A stretch of DNA of 64,000 nucleotides from Chloroflexota bacterium (GCA_029782225.1 JAKOVF010000361.1:1-64000), one strand, 5' to 3'; shown: positions 7,445-16,056, counted from the stretch's first letter. The notes: a model not told the origin generated them from the letters alone. A program made the numbers and translations.

Positions 7445-7615
7445 ATGGATAATTCCTTCGATCGGCAAAGTTCCGACAGGCAGCAACAAAGCGGCCTTTT
7501 GGCAAGCCTGCAAATTTTCGAGCGCATCCTAAACTGGCTGGCTGGTCTCATTCGGTTGACGGAAGATGAGCAAAGGGATGCGGGCATCTATGTTGGTCGT
7601 CAAAGAGACGAATAA
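7445..7615 (+). CDS. Small hypothetical protein
   Basis: 56 residues from the ATG at 7445, which has GGAG at a proper distance; an in-frame ATG at 7433 is an alternative. There is a Gln/Ser-rich N-terminus, an amphipathic or membrane-associated segment LQIFERILNWLAGLIRL, and a charged end DAGIYVGRQRDE. Not recognised. It follows the YggT pair closely and may be co-transcribed. Confidence 0.55.
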   Translation: MDNSFDRQSSDRQQQSGLLASLQIFERILNWLAGLIRLTEDEQRDAGIYVGRQRDE

Positions 7616-7704
7616 ATATATGGTAGGCATGTTTCCAGTGTTTCTCTGTATGTGCCTCACCAACCGCAAGTAGCGGTCATAATTAATCAAGAAGGAAAAG
7701 CAAA

Positions 7705-8058
7705 ATGATCAACGAAAATCAAGAATATCAATCCTCTACAAGTAACATACTCAACCTTTTGATCGGCATGGTGGTCGGCGGCCTGGCGGGCGCTTTGACA
7801 ATGCTCTTGCTGGCTCCGCAATCTGGAAAAGATACCCGAATGCAAATTCAGAAAAAAAGCATCGAACTGCGCGAGCGGACGACCGGAATGGTCGAAGACA
7901 CGATGGCGCAGGTCCGTTTGAATGCGAACAGACTCGCGAGCGATGGACGTGAGAAGATCCACGAATTGAAACAGCAGGGTCAAAAACTGACGATGAAGCA
8001 ATTAGACCGCGTATCGGCAGCCGTGGATGCAGGTAAAACGGCAGTTAAAAGTTCCTAA
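7705..8058 (+). CDS. YtxH domain-containing protein
   Basis: 117 residues. One N-terminal transmembrane helix with the YtxH signature LLIGMVVGGLAGALTMLLLA, then PQSGKDTRMQIQ, is followed by a long charged coiled-coil-like tail. YtxH is a Bacillus general-stress membrane protein family of unknown function. The start follows AAGAAGGAAAAGCAAA. Confidence 0.85.
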   Translation: MINENQEYQSSTSNILNLLIGMVVGGLAGALTMLLLAPQSGKDTRMQIQKKSIELRERTTGMVEDTMAQVRLNANRLASDGREKIHELKQQGQKLTMKQLDRVSAAVDAGKTAVKSS

Positions 8059-8125
8059 AGTTTAGGCGTACCGCTGTGAGCTTTTCCTGAACCGTAGGCT
8101 CGCTGTTTTGCGCCGCTCGATCAAC

Positions 8126-8154
8126 TGTCACCCGGGAAATCAGACCGGGTGACA
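8126..8154 (+). terminator. Hairpin after the YtxH gene
   Basis: A 10-bp perfect stem, TGTCACCCGG (8126-8135) with CCGGGTGACA (8145-8154), and a 9-base loop. It is not followed by a strong T-run. Confidence 0.5.
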
Positions 8155-8180
8155 CCCAGATTATTCAAAAGGGGCTTGCC

Positions 8181-8339
8181 TTGCTCTATCTGATTATCCT
8201 GATCTTGACCGTGCAATGGTTGCTCAGTTTCCTCGGAATGTCAATCGTTCCTGGCATCCCGCACACGCGCCGTTCCATCTACGTGCTATCCTTTGTTATT
8301 GTTGTTCTCATTATTACGCAATTCCTGTCGTGGTTGTAG
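8181..8339 (+). CDS. Small membrane protein, lmo0937-like, TTG start
   Basis: 52 residues from a TTG at 8181, preceded by AAAAGGGG at a suitable distance. Two hydrophobic segments (LLYLIILILTVQWLLSFLG and YVLSFVIVVLIITQFLSWL) flank a short polar turn with PGIPHTRRS. The overall plan is like the lmo0937-type peptides at 16094 and 25722: a helix ending LGF or FLG, a Pro-containing turn, a second helix, about 52 residues. It lacks the upstream 69-bp element. It is short and starts with TTG, so automated annotation could miss it. Confidence 0.6.
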   Translation: MLYLIILILTVQWLLSFLGMSIVPGIPHTRRSIYVLSFVIVVLIITQFLSWL

Positions 8340-8366
8340 TTCATGCCCTTAACGAGAGAAGTAAAT

Positions 8367-9392
8367 ATGATCCCAGCACAGACACCCACAATGAATCCTG
8401 ATGACTCTTCCAGGTGTGAAGAGCGAAAGCACATGACAGATCATGAAATAAGCGGCGGCCCGATCCAAAGGACGGATGTGGCCCTAAAGGAATACATCGA
8501 CCGCGCCTTCTGGAAAGATGATGTTTTGCGTGCCATTGAGTATTCTGAAATTGATGTGCATGTAAGAGATGGGGTCGTCCATTTGAACGGCCACATCACG
8601 AGCAGCACCAGCCAGCGCCGGATCAAGAATGCCATTCGAGCCATGCCCGGCATTCTCGAAATAAAGGATCACCTCATCCTGGACGACAAGCTCACACTTG
8701 AGGTTGCCGCAGCGTTGGGAGCGTTGGAGCACACGTATGCCTGCAAGTTCTTTACAGGTGCATCGCATGGGGTGATATCCCTGAACGGTAATGTGAGTGA
8801 TGAAAACGTGAAAATGCTGGCAGAGCAGTCCGCGGCCAGTCATCCAAACGTCCGTGGCGTGATTAATCATGTGCACGTCTCTGGGGTCATGCAGGGAGTA
8901 GAGGGCCAGCCATTTCTGCAGCCCGCCATAGGAGAAATCATTTATTTTCTTGATGGGGTCTCTGGAATTGTCAAGCAGGTAATCATGAATCCGAGCAATC
9001 GGCGCGTGATTGCCATGACCCTCCAGGGGAGTTTTACCGATCGGCGGTACGAGCTCAATTCACAGATTGATGGGGAAGCCCGGTCCCCGGAAAAACGTGT
9101 CATGCTGCCGATGAGCGTCGTTCGTTATTTAACGAAGGCATCCGGATTCCTGTCCATCCGCAGCAATGAAAGAACCCGGTACGTAGATTTTGATCCCGGT
9201 GACTTTGTTGTTCCTCATAAAGATTGGATCCCTCCCTATCCTTATTGCTCCGATGAAGTGTTATTTCCATTAGAATACCAGGGTATGAGTGTTCAAATTC
9301 CGGACCAACCTCATCCTGTTCCAGCCGAAGCGATATTGGAAGGTGTATCCTTCAGGGAACAATTGTTGGCAAACGACAGCCTCGGTGGATAG
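8367..9392 (+). CDS. BON-domain protein with a C-terminal PRC-barrel-like region
   Basis: 341 residues. There are two BON-type repeats: VLRAIEYSEIDVHVRDGVVHL through HITSSTSQRRIKNAI, then LEVAAALGALEHTY through VISLNGNVSDENVKMLAEQ. BON domains bind phospholipid or other envelope components and are common in osmotic-shock proteins. After about residue 190, IGEIIYFLDGVSGIVKQVIMN resembles a PRC-barrel-like beta domain. The C-terminus ends FREQLLANDSLGG, a motif repeated in the decayed gene just downstream (ending at 10017). The start is uncertain: 8343, 8367 and 8391 are in frame, and 8367 has GAGAAG upstream. Confidence 0.8.
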   Translation: MIPAQTPTMNPDDSSRCEERKHMTDHEISGGPIQRTDVALKEYIDRAFWKDDVLRAIEYSEIDVHVRDGVVHLNGHITSSTSQRRIKNAIRAMPGILEIKDHLILDDKLTLEVAAALGALEHTYACKFFTGASHGVISLNGNVSDENVKMLAEQSAASHPNVRGVINHVHVSGVMQGVEGQPFLQPAIGEIIYFLDGVSGIVKQVIMNPSNRRVIAMTLQGSFTDRRYELNSQIDGEARSPEKRVMLPMSVVRYLTKASGFLSIRSNERTRYVDFDPGDFVVPHKDWIPPYPYCSDEVLFPLEYQGMSVQIPDQPHPVPAEAILEGVSFREQLLANDSLGG

Positions 9393-9394
9393 CA

Positions 9395-9637
9395 ATGAAA
9401 ACACCTCGTACTGCAAGTCACAGATGGCATCATCTCCTCAAGCAACGGTTTCATGGCAAGGCCTCCAACAACATGCCTGAATTGATAGGAGCTGAGGCTG
9501 AAAGAACTGAAATTGAACTTGACAACATCCGGCGCTGGGAGGATGATGGGGGGCCAGTGCTGGAGACCGGTAATTCATTCCTCCAGGTGCCTGAACATAA
9601 AACTTCCCGACCGATGGAGGTGGCTGGAAGAGATTGA
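9395..9637 (+). CDS. Doubtful small ORF ending inside a decayed 69-bp element
   Basis: 80 codons. The middle part (LIGAEAERTEIELDNIRRWEDDGGPVL) looks protein-like: charged and helical. The last 15 or so codons are translation of the degraded element at about 9578-9646, which suggests either read-through after insertion or a spurious frame. No family recognised. Confidence 0.3.
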   Translation: MKTPRTASHRWHHLLKQRFHGKASNNMPELIGAEAERTEIELDNIRRWEDDGGPVLETGNSFLQVPEHKTSRPMEVAGRD

Positions 9638-9646
9638 TAGAACAAA
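9578..9646 (+). promoter_or_regulatory. 69-bp stress element, decayed copy 4
   Basis: Alignable to the element by CTCCAGGTG, then AAAACTTCCCGACC, then CGATGGAGGTGGCTGGAAGAG. Both hairpins carry mismatches and the terminal hexamer no longer fits TANNAT. It is probably a relic. The ends are approximate. Confidence 0.5.
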
Positions 9647-9695
9647 TCAGAACCTAATTATGTTGGATCATCCAACAAAGGACATCGAAAGTCCA

Positions 9696-10017
9696 ATGAA
9701 AATCCTATATATGGATCTCGGAAAAGGAAACTGGTTGGAGATGCCTGAAAGCGGTCATCCTTCGATCATTTACCTTGCCAAAGAAAAAATACAAGGCAAG
9801 CCCGATACATGGTCTTTGCCGCCCCATCTAGCGCTGTGGTGCGACGATCACAATATACCCATCAACAGAAATAGAACGATCACAGGCATGGTTGCATGAT
9901 GAGTCTATCGGTATCCTCTTGCATGAAGTTGCGCGGATTCCCGACACCTTGGGCAAAGCGATATTGAGGGGACAGCCGCTAGACGAACAACTCGCGAATG
10001 ATAACCTCGGTGGATGA
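9696..10017 (+). pseudogene. Probable frameshifted gene related to the C-terminus of the BON protein
   Basis: An ATG at 9696 opens a frame (MKILYMDLGKGNWLEMPES, then IIYLAKEKIQGKPDTW) that stops at 9899. A second frame, one register over, is open from about 9832 to 10017 and encodes HDESIGILLHEVARIPDTL, then a C-terminus DEQLANDNLGG. That ending closely matches the EQLLANDSLGG end of the BON protein at 8367-9392. The simplest reading is one ancestral gene of about 105 codons broken by a frameshift near 9830. A sequencing error is the alternative. Confidence 0.45.
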
Positions 10018-10079
10018 AAACCAATCATGGTACAAGTTAGATTTGCGATCATAACTGCAGACGAGAAATTGAAATACAC

Positions 10080-11024
10080 GTGTCAACATCGCGCAAACTC
10101 CAAAGAATATTTTACCGCCCGCTCCGGGCGAAACTGATCTTTAATGCAGGTTCCGGCCGGCCAGAAGAATCGCCTCAGCAGCTCGTCAACATCCTGTCAG
10201 AGATGCAGAGTCAGCAGATTTTGCCCGAAGTCTATACCGTGGGCCCGGACAGCCAGCTTGAAACTGTTGTGAATAACGCCATCAAGACCGGCATCAAGCT
10301 GATCGTCGTGGCGGGCGGCGATGGGACAGTCGACGGTGTGGTGGGGGCCATGGTCGGAAGTGATGCGGCACTCGGTATCATCCCCACCGGCACACGAAAT
10401 AATCTCGCTTATAACCTGGGGATCACCGGGGATATCGCAAGTTCTGTCGCCCTCCTGCGTCACGGACGCCGGTTGAAGATCGATGCCGGACGAGTCCACT
10501 GGGGACATTCCCGTCACTGGTTTCTGGAAGCTGCGGCCCTCGGCCTCGTGTCCGATCTGTATCCCATGGCAGATCAGCTCCAACATGGCGATCTCGCACA
10601 GTTCGGGGGATTCTTATCAACCCTTATTTCTGCGACACCCTCACGCCTGCGGATTAATCTGGATGGGCACAAACAGCTTGATGCAACGGCGCATTTGATG
10701 TTAATCGCCAACATGTCCTTTATTGGGCCACATTTCCAGATCTCCCCGAATGTATCCTTCCGGGATGGCCTTCTGGACGTATTTACTTTTTCGGATATGG
10801 GCAAACTGAAGATGATTTCATATGCCATGCTGTCTCGTGGAGGCCCTGTGGAGGATGCCGGTATGAAGCATTACCGCGCCAAGCATGTAAAGATCCGTTC
10901 GATTCCGCGCATGCCGGTGCTTGCCGATGGTGTCGTGCTCGGCGAGGGTTCATTATCGGTTCATATCCATCCACGCGCCCTGACAGTCATGGCAGGCTCC
11001 GCCCTTACTGGACAGCCGGCATGA
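10080..11024 (+). CDS. Diacylglycerol/sphingosine kinase-like lipid kinase, second copy
   Basis: 314 residues with a GTG start. It shows the LIFNAGSGRP nucleotide-binding loop, AGGDGTVDGVVGAM and GIIPTGTRNNLAYNLGI, so all main DAGK catalytic-domain motifs are present. The C-terminal half has SFRDGLLDVFTFSD and ends with ADGVVLGEGSLSVHIHPRAL. Membrane-lipid kinase activity is inferred from the family; the substrate is unknown. It is a paralogue of 1670-2656. There is no strong ribosome-binding site before the GTG. Confidence 0.88.
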   Translation: MSTSRKLQRIFYRPLRAKLIFNAGSGRPEESPQQLVNILSEMQSQQILPEVYTVGPDSQLETVVNNAIKTGIKLIVVAGGDGTVDGVVGAMVGSDAALGIIPTGTRNNLAYNLGITGDIASSVALLRHGRRLKIDAGRVHWGHSRHWFLEAAALGLVSDLYPMADQLQHGDLAQFGGFLSTLISATPSRLRINLDGHKQLDATAHLMLIANMSFIGPHFQISPNVSFRDGLLDVFTFSDMGKLKMISYAMLSRGGPVEDAGMKHYRAKHVKIRSIPRMPVLADGVVLGEGSLSVHIHPRALTVMAGSALTGQPA

Positions 11025-11078
11025 TCTGAGTAGACGGATTCAAAGATGGCGGTCAATGGCTAGTGGATCTGCTAGACG

Positions 11079-11147
11079 CTCCCCCAGGTGGCGGAGACAA
11101 ACATACCGCATCTGATGGATGCGGCCGGGGAGTGTTGATCGTGACAT
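11079..11147 (+). promoter_or_regulatory. 69-bp stress element, copy 5 (5' stem arm decayed)
   Basis: CTCCCCCAGGTGGCGGAG is at 11079-11096. The loop GATGGATGCGG and the 3' arm GCCGGGGAGTGTT are intact, but the 5' arm reads ACATACCGCATC and no longer pairs well. The terminal hexamer at the conserved place is TGACAT (11142-11147). Transcription of the ATPase gene 89 bases downstream may use it or another promoter. Confidence 0.7.
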
Positions 11148-11236
11148 TAGATGTCGCCGCACAACTTGTCATAAAATTCAAAATTGGCAACGGCGCAATC
11201 TTGGTAAAATCGGCCGGTACGGAGAGAATACTTGTT

Positions 11237-13753
11237 ATGCAAACGGTCACAAATCAATCGGACGGGGAAGGCTCGGCCTCGAAGTCGGTAGCGGGGAAGG
11301 CACTCGCCATCGCGTCGGTTCCCGATACGCTCGCGGCGCTCCATGTGACCCCGGATACAGGTCTCACAGGCGCGGAGGTGGACACTCGTCGCAAGGAGCA
11401 TGGATATAATGAAGTAGCAGAGCAAAAAGGGCATCCAGTTCTCGATTTCCTGCGAAAATTCTGGGGCATATCTGCCTGGATGCTCGAATTGATCATGATT
11501 CTGTCGGCTCTGCTCGGGAAGTATACGGATCTTGTTGTGGTCAGCGCGCTGCTGATCGTCAACGCTGTTTTGAGTTTTACGCAGGAACGTCGCGCAGCCG
11601 GCGTGGTTGAGACGCTGCGAAAACAGTTGCAGGTCAGCGCTCGTGTCCGGCGGGATGCGAACTGGCAGATCGTTCCCGCCCGGGAATTGGTGCCGGGTGA
11701 CATCGTCCGCGTGCGTCCGGGCGACATCATACCAGCGGATGTAAAACTCCTGACGGGTGAATTGAGCATTGACCAATCGGCTCTTACCGGCGAATCGAAG
11801 GATGCCGATAAGAAGCCGGGTGATGTGCTCTCGTCGGGGTCTATTGTCCGCCGCGGCGAAGGCGACGGCGTGGTCATGTTGACCGGAGCGAAGACCTACT
11901 TTGGCCGCACTACCGAACTGGTCCAGCAAGCGAGACCGAGACTCCACATCGAAGCTGTGGTTTCCAAGGTCGTCCGCTGGTTATTCGTCATCGTGGGCGC
12001 GCTGTTGGGGGCAGTGATCCTATTATCGCTGATCCGCGGCACGCCGTTCGTGGAGATGATTTCGCTCATGCTCGTGCTCTTGATGAGCGCTGTGCCGGTC
12101 GCACTACCTGTCATGTTCACGGTCAGTATGGCTTTTGGGTCGAAAGAACTGGCGAAGCGCGGCGTGCTTGTCACGCGTCTGAGCGCGGCAGAGGATGCCG
12201 CTACGATGGATGTGCTCTGTGTGGACAAGACCGGCACGATCACGATGAACCAACTGGCTGTCACTGGATTGATCCCACTGGAGCAGGCAACGGAATCCGA
12301 CATACTGTTCGCCGGTGCGCTCGCATCTCATGAAGCCAACCAGGATCCGATTGACCTGGCGTTCCTCGCTGCGGCAAGAGAACGGCACGTCTTCGATGGC
12401 GCGCCCGCAATCACACCCATCTCGTTCACACCATTTGATGCGAAAAACCGGCGAACGGAAGCTGTGGTCGAACAGAGCGGGCAGCGGTTGCGCGTGATGA
12501 AAGGCGCCGTTCGAACAGTCGCCGAGGCTTGCGGGCTACAGCCCCCGGCAATCGAGGCGCTAGAGTCCCGAGTCAGCGAATCGGCTGCAAAGGGCTATCG
12601 GACACTGGCGGTGGCGCGTGGTTCTGAAACGGGCACTCTCGGCCTCGTTGGACTGGTGACGCTATATGATCCACTCCGGCCAGACGCCAGGCAGCTCATT
12701 GCTGCGCTCCGTAATCTCGGGGTCCAGGTAAAGATGCTCACTGGCGACGCGCTGGCGGTTGCTAGCGAGATCGCACAGGGAGTTGGGCTACCCAACATCC
12801 GGCGAGTGGCAGATTTGAAGGCCGCCAGCGTGAAGGCTGGCAACGAGTCGGCTGACCTTTTGGCGGGTGCCGATGGTTTTGCCGAAGTGTATCCGGAGGA
12901 CAAGTACATCGTGGTTCAGCACTTGCAAGCGGCAGGACATGTGACTGGCATGACAGGCGACGGTGTTAATGATGCGCCCGCGCTGCGCCAGGCTGAAGTG
13001 GGCATCGCCGTCAGCACTGCCACCGATGTTGCCAAGGGCGCAGCCAGCGTCGTTCTGACCGAACCGGGACTGACGAACATCGTGGCTTTGGTCGAGCAGG
13101 GACGGACAATCTACCAGCGCATTCTGACGTGGATCATTAATAAGATCAGCCGGACGATACTCAAGGCTGCCTTTGTAGCCATCGCGTACGTGGTGACCGG
13201 CAAATTCGTTGTCTCCGCTTTTGCGATGTTGTTGCTGGTTTTTATGACGGATTTCGCGAAGATCGCTCTGTCCACCGACCATGTTCGATCATCCCAGAAA
13301 CCGGAAACATGGAATATCGGGGGATTCATCACGGTATCAGTGGTGCTGGGCATCGCAATGGTTGTGGAAACACTTGCTCTCTTGTGGGTCTGCTGGTCGC
13401 GTTTCGGTTTAGCGACCAACAACAATGCCCTTTACACATTCAGCTTCCTGACCCTGCTCTACTTTGCGGTTTTCTCCATCGTGTCCGCGCGGGAACGCCA
13501 CTGGTTCTGGGCGACAATGCCCAGCAAGACTCTCATGGCGGCCCTGACGGCGGATGCGCTCGTGGGCACCATCCTGACATTCGTGGGCATTCCGGGGTTA
13601 TTGCCCTTACCGTGGTGGCAGATGCTCGTAATTTTCGTTTATGCGATGGTCGCGTGCCTGGTAGTGAACGATGCAGTGAAGGTCGCGCTGATCAAGTACG
13701 AGTTCCCTCAAGCGTTCCCTCCAGTGCGAACTTCAAAACCAATTGTCAGTTAA
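11237..13753 (+). CDS. P-type ATPase, plasma-membrane proton-pump-like (P3A)
   Basis: 838 residues. Order: a cation-ATPase N-terminal domain (LAALHVTPDTGLTGAEVDTR), a first membrane hairpin, the actuator domain with LTGES near residue 184, the phosphorylation motif CVDKTGTITMNQ with Asp near residue 330, the nucleotide-binding domain, the hinge TGDGVNDAPAL near residue 573, and a C-terminal block of membrane helices. The short nucleotide domain, the ISAWMLELIMILSALLGKY segment and the overall length fit proton-efflux ATPases better than Ca or Cu pumps. Ion specificity is inferred. An upstream in-frame ATG at 11063 only adds translated element sequence; the start at 11237 has GGAGAG upstream. 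It would defend cytoplasmic pH or energise the membrane under stress. Confidence 0.88.
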   Translation: MQTVTNQSDGEGSASKSVAGKALAIASVPDTLAALHVTPDTGLTGAEVDTRRKEHGYNEVAEQKGHPVLDFLRKFWGISAWMLELIMILSALLGKYTDLVVVSALLIVNAVLSFTQERRAAGVVETLRKQLQVSARVRRDANWQIVPARELVPGDIVRVRPGDIIPADVKLLTGELSIDQSALTGESKDADKKPGDVLSSGSIVRRGEGDGVVMLTGAKTYFGRTTELVQQARPRLHIEAVVSKVVRWLFVIVGALLGAVILLSLIRGTPFVEMISLMLVLLMSAVPVALPVMFTVSMAFGSKELAKRGVLVTRLSAAEDAATMDVLCVDKTGTITMNQLAVTGLIPLEQATESDILFAGALASHEANQDPIDLAFLAAARERHVFDGAPAITPISFTPFDAKNRRTEAVVEQSGQRLRVMKGAVRTVAEACGLQPPAIEALESRVSESAAKGYRTLAVARGSETGTLGLVGLVTLYDPLRPDARQLIAALRNLGVQVKMLTGDALAVASEIAQGVGLPNIRRVADLKAASVKAGNESADLLAGADGFAEVYPEDKYIVVQHLQAAGHVTGMTGDGVNDAPALRQAEVGIAVSTATDVAKGAASVVLTEPGLTNIVALVEQGRTIYQRILTWIINKISRTILKAAFVAIAYVVTGKFVVSAFAMLLLVFMTDFAKIALSTDHVRSSQKPETWNIGGFITVSVVLGIAMVVETLALLWVCWSRFGLATNNNALYTFSFLTLLYFAVFSIVSARERHWFWATMPSKTLMAALTADALVGTILTFVGIPGLLPLPWWQMLVIFVYAMVACLVVNDAVKVALIKYEFPQAFPPVRTSKPIVS

Positions 13754-13873
13754 GATTCCAGGAGGCGAGTTCGATGAAGGTGCGACCATCCGCCTGGAAC
13801 GCGGAAAGGAAAAGCTGAAATTCACCGCACTGGCACGAGACCAACCCGTGGCTCCAGCATGCCAGGTACAGGT

Positions 13874-13892
13874 CTCTCCCAAGTGGTCAAAG
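13874..13892 (+). repeat. Half of a 69-bp stress element (5' part only)
   Basis: CTCTCCCAAGTGGTCAAAG resembles the first hairpin of the element, but the second hairpin and the terminal hexamer are absent. It lies in the 164-base gap before the GTPase gene, where I see nothing else. Probably a relic. Confidence 0.35.
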
Positions 13893-13917
13893 TCGTTTAC
13901 ATGCAAGGAATAATCCC

Positions 13918-15165
13918 ATGACACTATTTGATGATATTCTCACACAATTCCCTCCCGATGTTCAAGCGACAGTGCGCAAGATCTGGGAGGCCCTGGGACC
14001 CAATGAAAAGGCAGGCTTCCTGTCCCTTTTGGTTGGTTTCCCGGCGGACACAAACTTGGTTAAACTGCTGGTCAAGTTATCCACCGCCCAGATCCGGCAG
14101 GCATTTGGCAGCAAGCATCAGGTAGTTATCGTCGGCCCGACCAATGTCGGTAAATCCACGCTGTACAACCAACTGGTGCAGAACAAAAACGACCGGGCCG
14201 TTGTGGGTCCCTTGCCAGGCACAACAAGGGAAAATCAACAGGCCGATGCGTCCCTGTTTACCGTGGTCGATACACCTGGTGCGGATGCGGTGGGCAGTGT
14301 GGGTGAGCAAGAGAAAGACCTGGCCTTATCGGCCGCCGCGAATGCCGATTTTCTGGTGCTTGTCTTTGACGCTATCCAGGGGATTAAAAAGACCGAACAG
14401 GAATTGTTCAACGAACTATCTGCTCTGAAAAAGCCTTTTGTCGTAGTGCTGAACAAGATTGACCTGGTACCACGCAAAGACCTACAAGCCGTCATTTCGA
14501 GTGCTGCACGGAACCTGAACCTGGAGCCCGATCAAATTGTTCCAATCGTCGCCAAAGACGGCAAGAACCTCGGCAAAGTGTTGTTGGCGGTGGCAGCTAC
14601 CGAACCTGAGATGGTCGCCGCCCTCGGGCAGGCATTACCGGAATTCCGCTGGCAGCTCGCCTGGCAAACCATCGTCAGGTCGGCCTCGATCTCAGCAGCC
14701 ATTGCACTGGCGCCGCTGCCGGTCATTGATTTTGTCCCTCTGGTGATCACGCAGTCGATCATGGTGGTCGGTATTGCCCGCATCTATAACTACAAGATCA
14801 CCCCGGGGCGCGCCTCCGAGCTGGTCGCCACCTTTGGCCTGGGGTTCTTAGGACGGACCCTCTTCCAGGAGCTGAGCAAGCTGGGTGGGCTGCCGGGCTG
14901 GCTGCTGAGCGCGGCCATTGCTTCATCGACAACCGTAGTCATGGGCTATGCTGCCGTGCGCTGGTTCGAAACGGGCCAGAAGCTTTCGGCTGAGGCAGTA
15001 AAAACACTCACCCACAGGATGACCACTTACACGCTGGATTCCCTCAAAAGTTTCGGAAAACGCAAGCCTGGCCAAAAGGGACTGCGGGAACGTATCACCC
15101 AATCACTGGAAAGCTCACCACTGGCCGAAAGCCGCTCAGCACTCGACAGTGAAGCGGGTGAATAG
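13918..15165 (+). CDS. Era-like GTPase with C-terminal DUF697-type membrane domain
   Basis: 415 residues. The G domain begins near residue 65: G1 GPTNVGKST, G3 VDTPGAD, G4 NKIDLVP, and a G5-like IVAKDGKNL. An N-terminal helical region of about 60 residues precedes it. From about residue 250 comes a hydrophobic DUF697-like domain (ISAAIALAPLPVIDFVPLV, then SIMVVGIARIYNY) that would place the protein at the inner membrane. The C-terminus is charged. YcjF- and Era-like GTPases with this layout are linked to envelope stress, but the function is not settled. Confidence 0.85.
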   Translation: MTLFDDILTQFPPDVQATVRKIWEALGPNEKAGFLSLLVGFPADTNLVKLLVKLSTAQIRQAFGSKHQVVIVGPTNVGKSTLYNQLVQNKNDRAVVGPLPGTTRENQQADASLFTVVDTPGADAVGSVGEQEKDLALSAAANADFLVLVFDAIQGIKKTEQELFNELSALKKPFVVVLNKIDLVPRKDLQAVISSAARNLNLEPDQIVPIVAKDGKNLGKVLLAVAATEPEMVAALGQALPEFRWQLAWQTIVRSASISAAIALAPLPVIDFVPLVITQSIMVVGIARIYNYKITPGRASELVATFGLGFLGRTLFQELSKLGGLPGWLLSAAIASSTTVVMGYAAVRWFETGQKLSAEAVKTLTHRMTTYTLDSLKSFGKRKPGQKGLRERITQSLESSPLAESRSALDSEAGE

Positions 15166-15170
15166 AATAT

Positions 15171-15239
15171 CTCCCCCAAGTGGCGGAGAACAAGACTCCC
15201 CGGCAGATGGATGTGGTCGGGGAGTCTTTGTTGTAGGAT
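15171..15239 (+). promoter_or_regulatory. 69-bp stress element, copy 7
   Basis: Hairpin I starts at 15171, only 5 bases after the GTPase stop codon. Hairpin II pairs AAGACTCCCCGGC (15192-15204) with GTCGGGGAGTCTT (15216-15228) through one G.T pair, around an 11-base loop with GGATG. It ends in TAGGAT (15234-15239). It lies in front of the decayed peptide gene at 15276-15350 and, further down, the lipoprotein gene at 15422. Confidence 0.85.
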
Positions 15240-15275
15240 AGTGTAGTAGACCAAACACTCAAAAGGAGAAATCTC

Positions 15276-15350
15276 AAATCGATCCGAATTATTTTAATTC
15301 TGATCGTCACATGGTCATCCTCGTTGTTTAAACCTATTAGGATCCTGTAG
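15276..15350 (+). pseudogene. Decayed third copy of the lmo0937-like small membrane gene
   Basis: The leader keeps CTCAAAAGGAGAAATCTC, as upstream of the intact copies at 16094 and 25722, but the ATG is gone (AAATCG). The rest reads IRIILILIVTW and ends ATTAGGATCCTGTAG, matching the TTAGGGATCGTGTAA ends of the intact genes. The following bases (ATTCGCAATTTGTTTGAA) also match their downstream sequence. The middle is deleted. I infer a dead cassette copy behind an intact promoter element. Confidence 0.55.
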
Positions 15351-15421
15351 ATTCGCAATTTGTTTGAAGGAGGAGGGGGCGGCCGGGAAGCTGAACCCAA
15401 ATCAAATCTGAGAGGCAAAAA

Positions 15422-15949
15422 ATGAAACAGTATCGTGCGCTTTTAGTCGTTTTAATGCTGGCTGCCGTGCTCATGAGCGCTTGTGGAGCCCTGTCCCCAA
15501 AGGGCGGGCAGAGAGCCTCCCCAACAGGCGGAGCAAATGCGGAAGCTGACATCATTCTCACAGGTATTATTCAAAGCATGAGTGGTACCCAGTGGGTTGT
15601 GAATGGTCAACCGTTCACAGTTGAGTCTGCCGTGGTTCACAATGGTCCGTACAAGATCAGCGATGTCGTCAAAGTTGAAGGCAACTTCCAATTCGACGGT
15701 AGCGTCCTGGCCTCCACTGTCGGAACTCCCAGCGCAAATGACCTGGCATCTGCTACCGCGTTGGCAAACAGCAATACCAATGGTGCCAATTCCAGCAATG
15801 CCAATTTGAACACGAACAATAGCAACGTTGACAATAGCAATGGAAATGACAATGGCGGCAGTGGCGGAGGCAGGGGAAACGACAACGGTGGGAGAGGCGG
15901 GGCAAATGACAACGGCGGCGGTGGCGGAAGCAATAATAATGGAGATTAA
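15422..15949 (+). CDS. Lipoprotein with DUF5666-like domain and Asn/Gly-rich tail
   Basis: 175 residues. The signal peptide ends in a lipobox (LMSACG, Cys near residue 21). A small beta domain (ILTGIIQSMSGTQWVVNGQ, then VKVEGNFQFDGSVLAS) resembles DUF5666, an OB-like extracytoplasmic module. The last 60 residues are low-complexity Asn, Ser and Gly runs, probably a flexible wall spacer. AGAGGCAAAA precedes the start. Copy 7 of the element lies 182 bases upstream, with a dead gene between. Confidence 0.75.
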   Translation: MKQYRALLVVLMLAAVLMSACGALSPKGGQRASPTGGANAEADIILTGIIQSMSGTQWVVNGQPFTVESAVVHNGPYKISDVVKVEGNFQFDGSVLASTVGTPSANDLASATALANSNTNGANSSNANLNTNNSNVDNSNGNDNGGSGGGRGNDNGGRGGANDNGGGGGSNNNGD

Positions 15950-15987
15950 TGCATAGACCATTTCCCCGAAAATTCGCTTCTCAAGCT

Positions 15988-16056
15988 CTCCCCCAAGTGG
16001 CGGAGAGGAACACTCCCCGGCTGATGGATGCGGCCGGGGAGTGTTCGTTGTAGGAT
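15988..16056 (+). promoter_or_regulatory. 69-bp stress element, copy 8
   Basis: A reference-quality copy. Hairpin I CTCCCCCAAGTGGCGGAG (15988-16005). Hairpin II AACACTCCCCGGC (16009-16021) with GCCGGGGAGTGTT (16033-16045), a perfect 13-bp stem with an 11-base loop. GGATGCGG at 16026-16033, 17-base spacer, TAGGAT at 16051-16056. A 37-base leader with AAAAAGGAG leads to the ATG at 16094. Confidence 0.9.

Noticed and set aside
11063-11236. N-terminal extension of the P-type ATPase
   Set aside because: The added residues are translated element copy 5 and its leader; the ATG at 11237 gives the usual family start.
15452-15961. Minus-strand frame opposite the Asn/Gly-rich lipoprotein
   Set aside because: It is the reverse translation of a low-complexity coding repeat.
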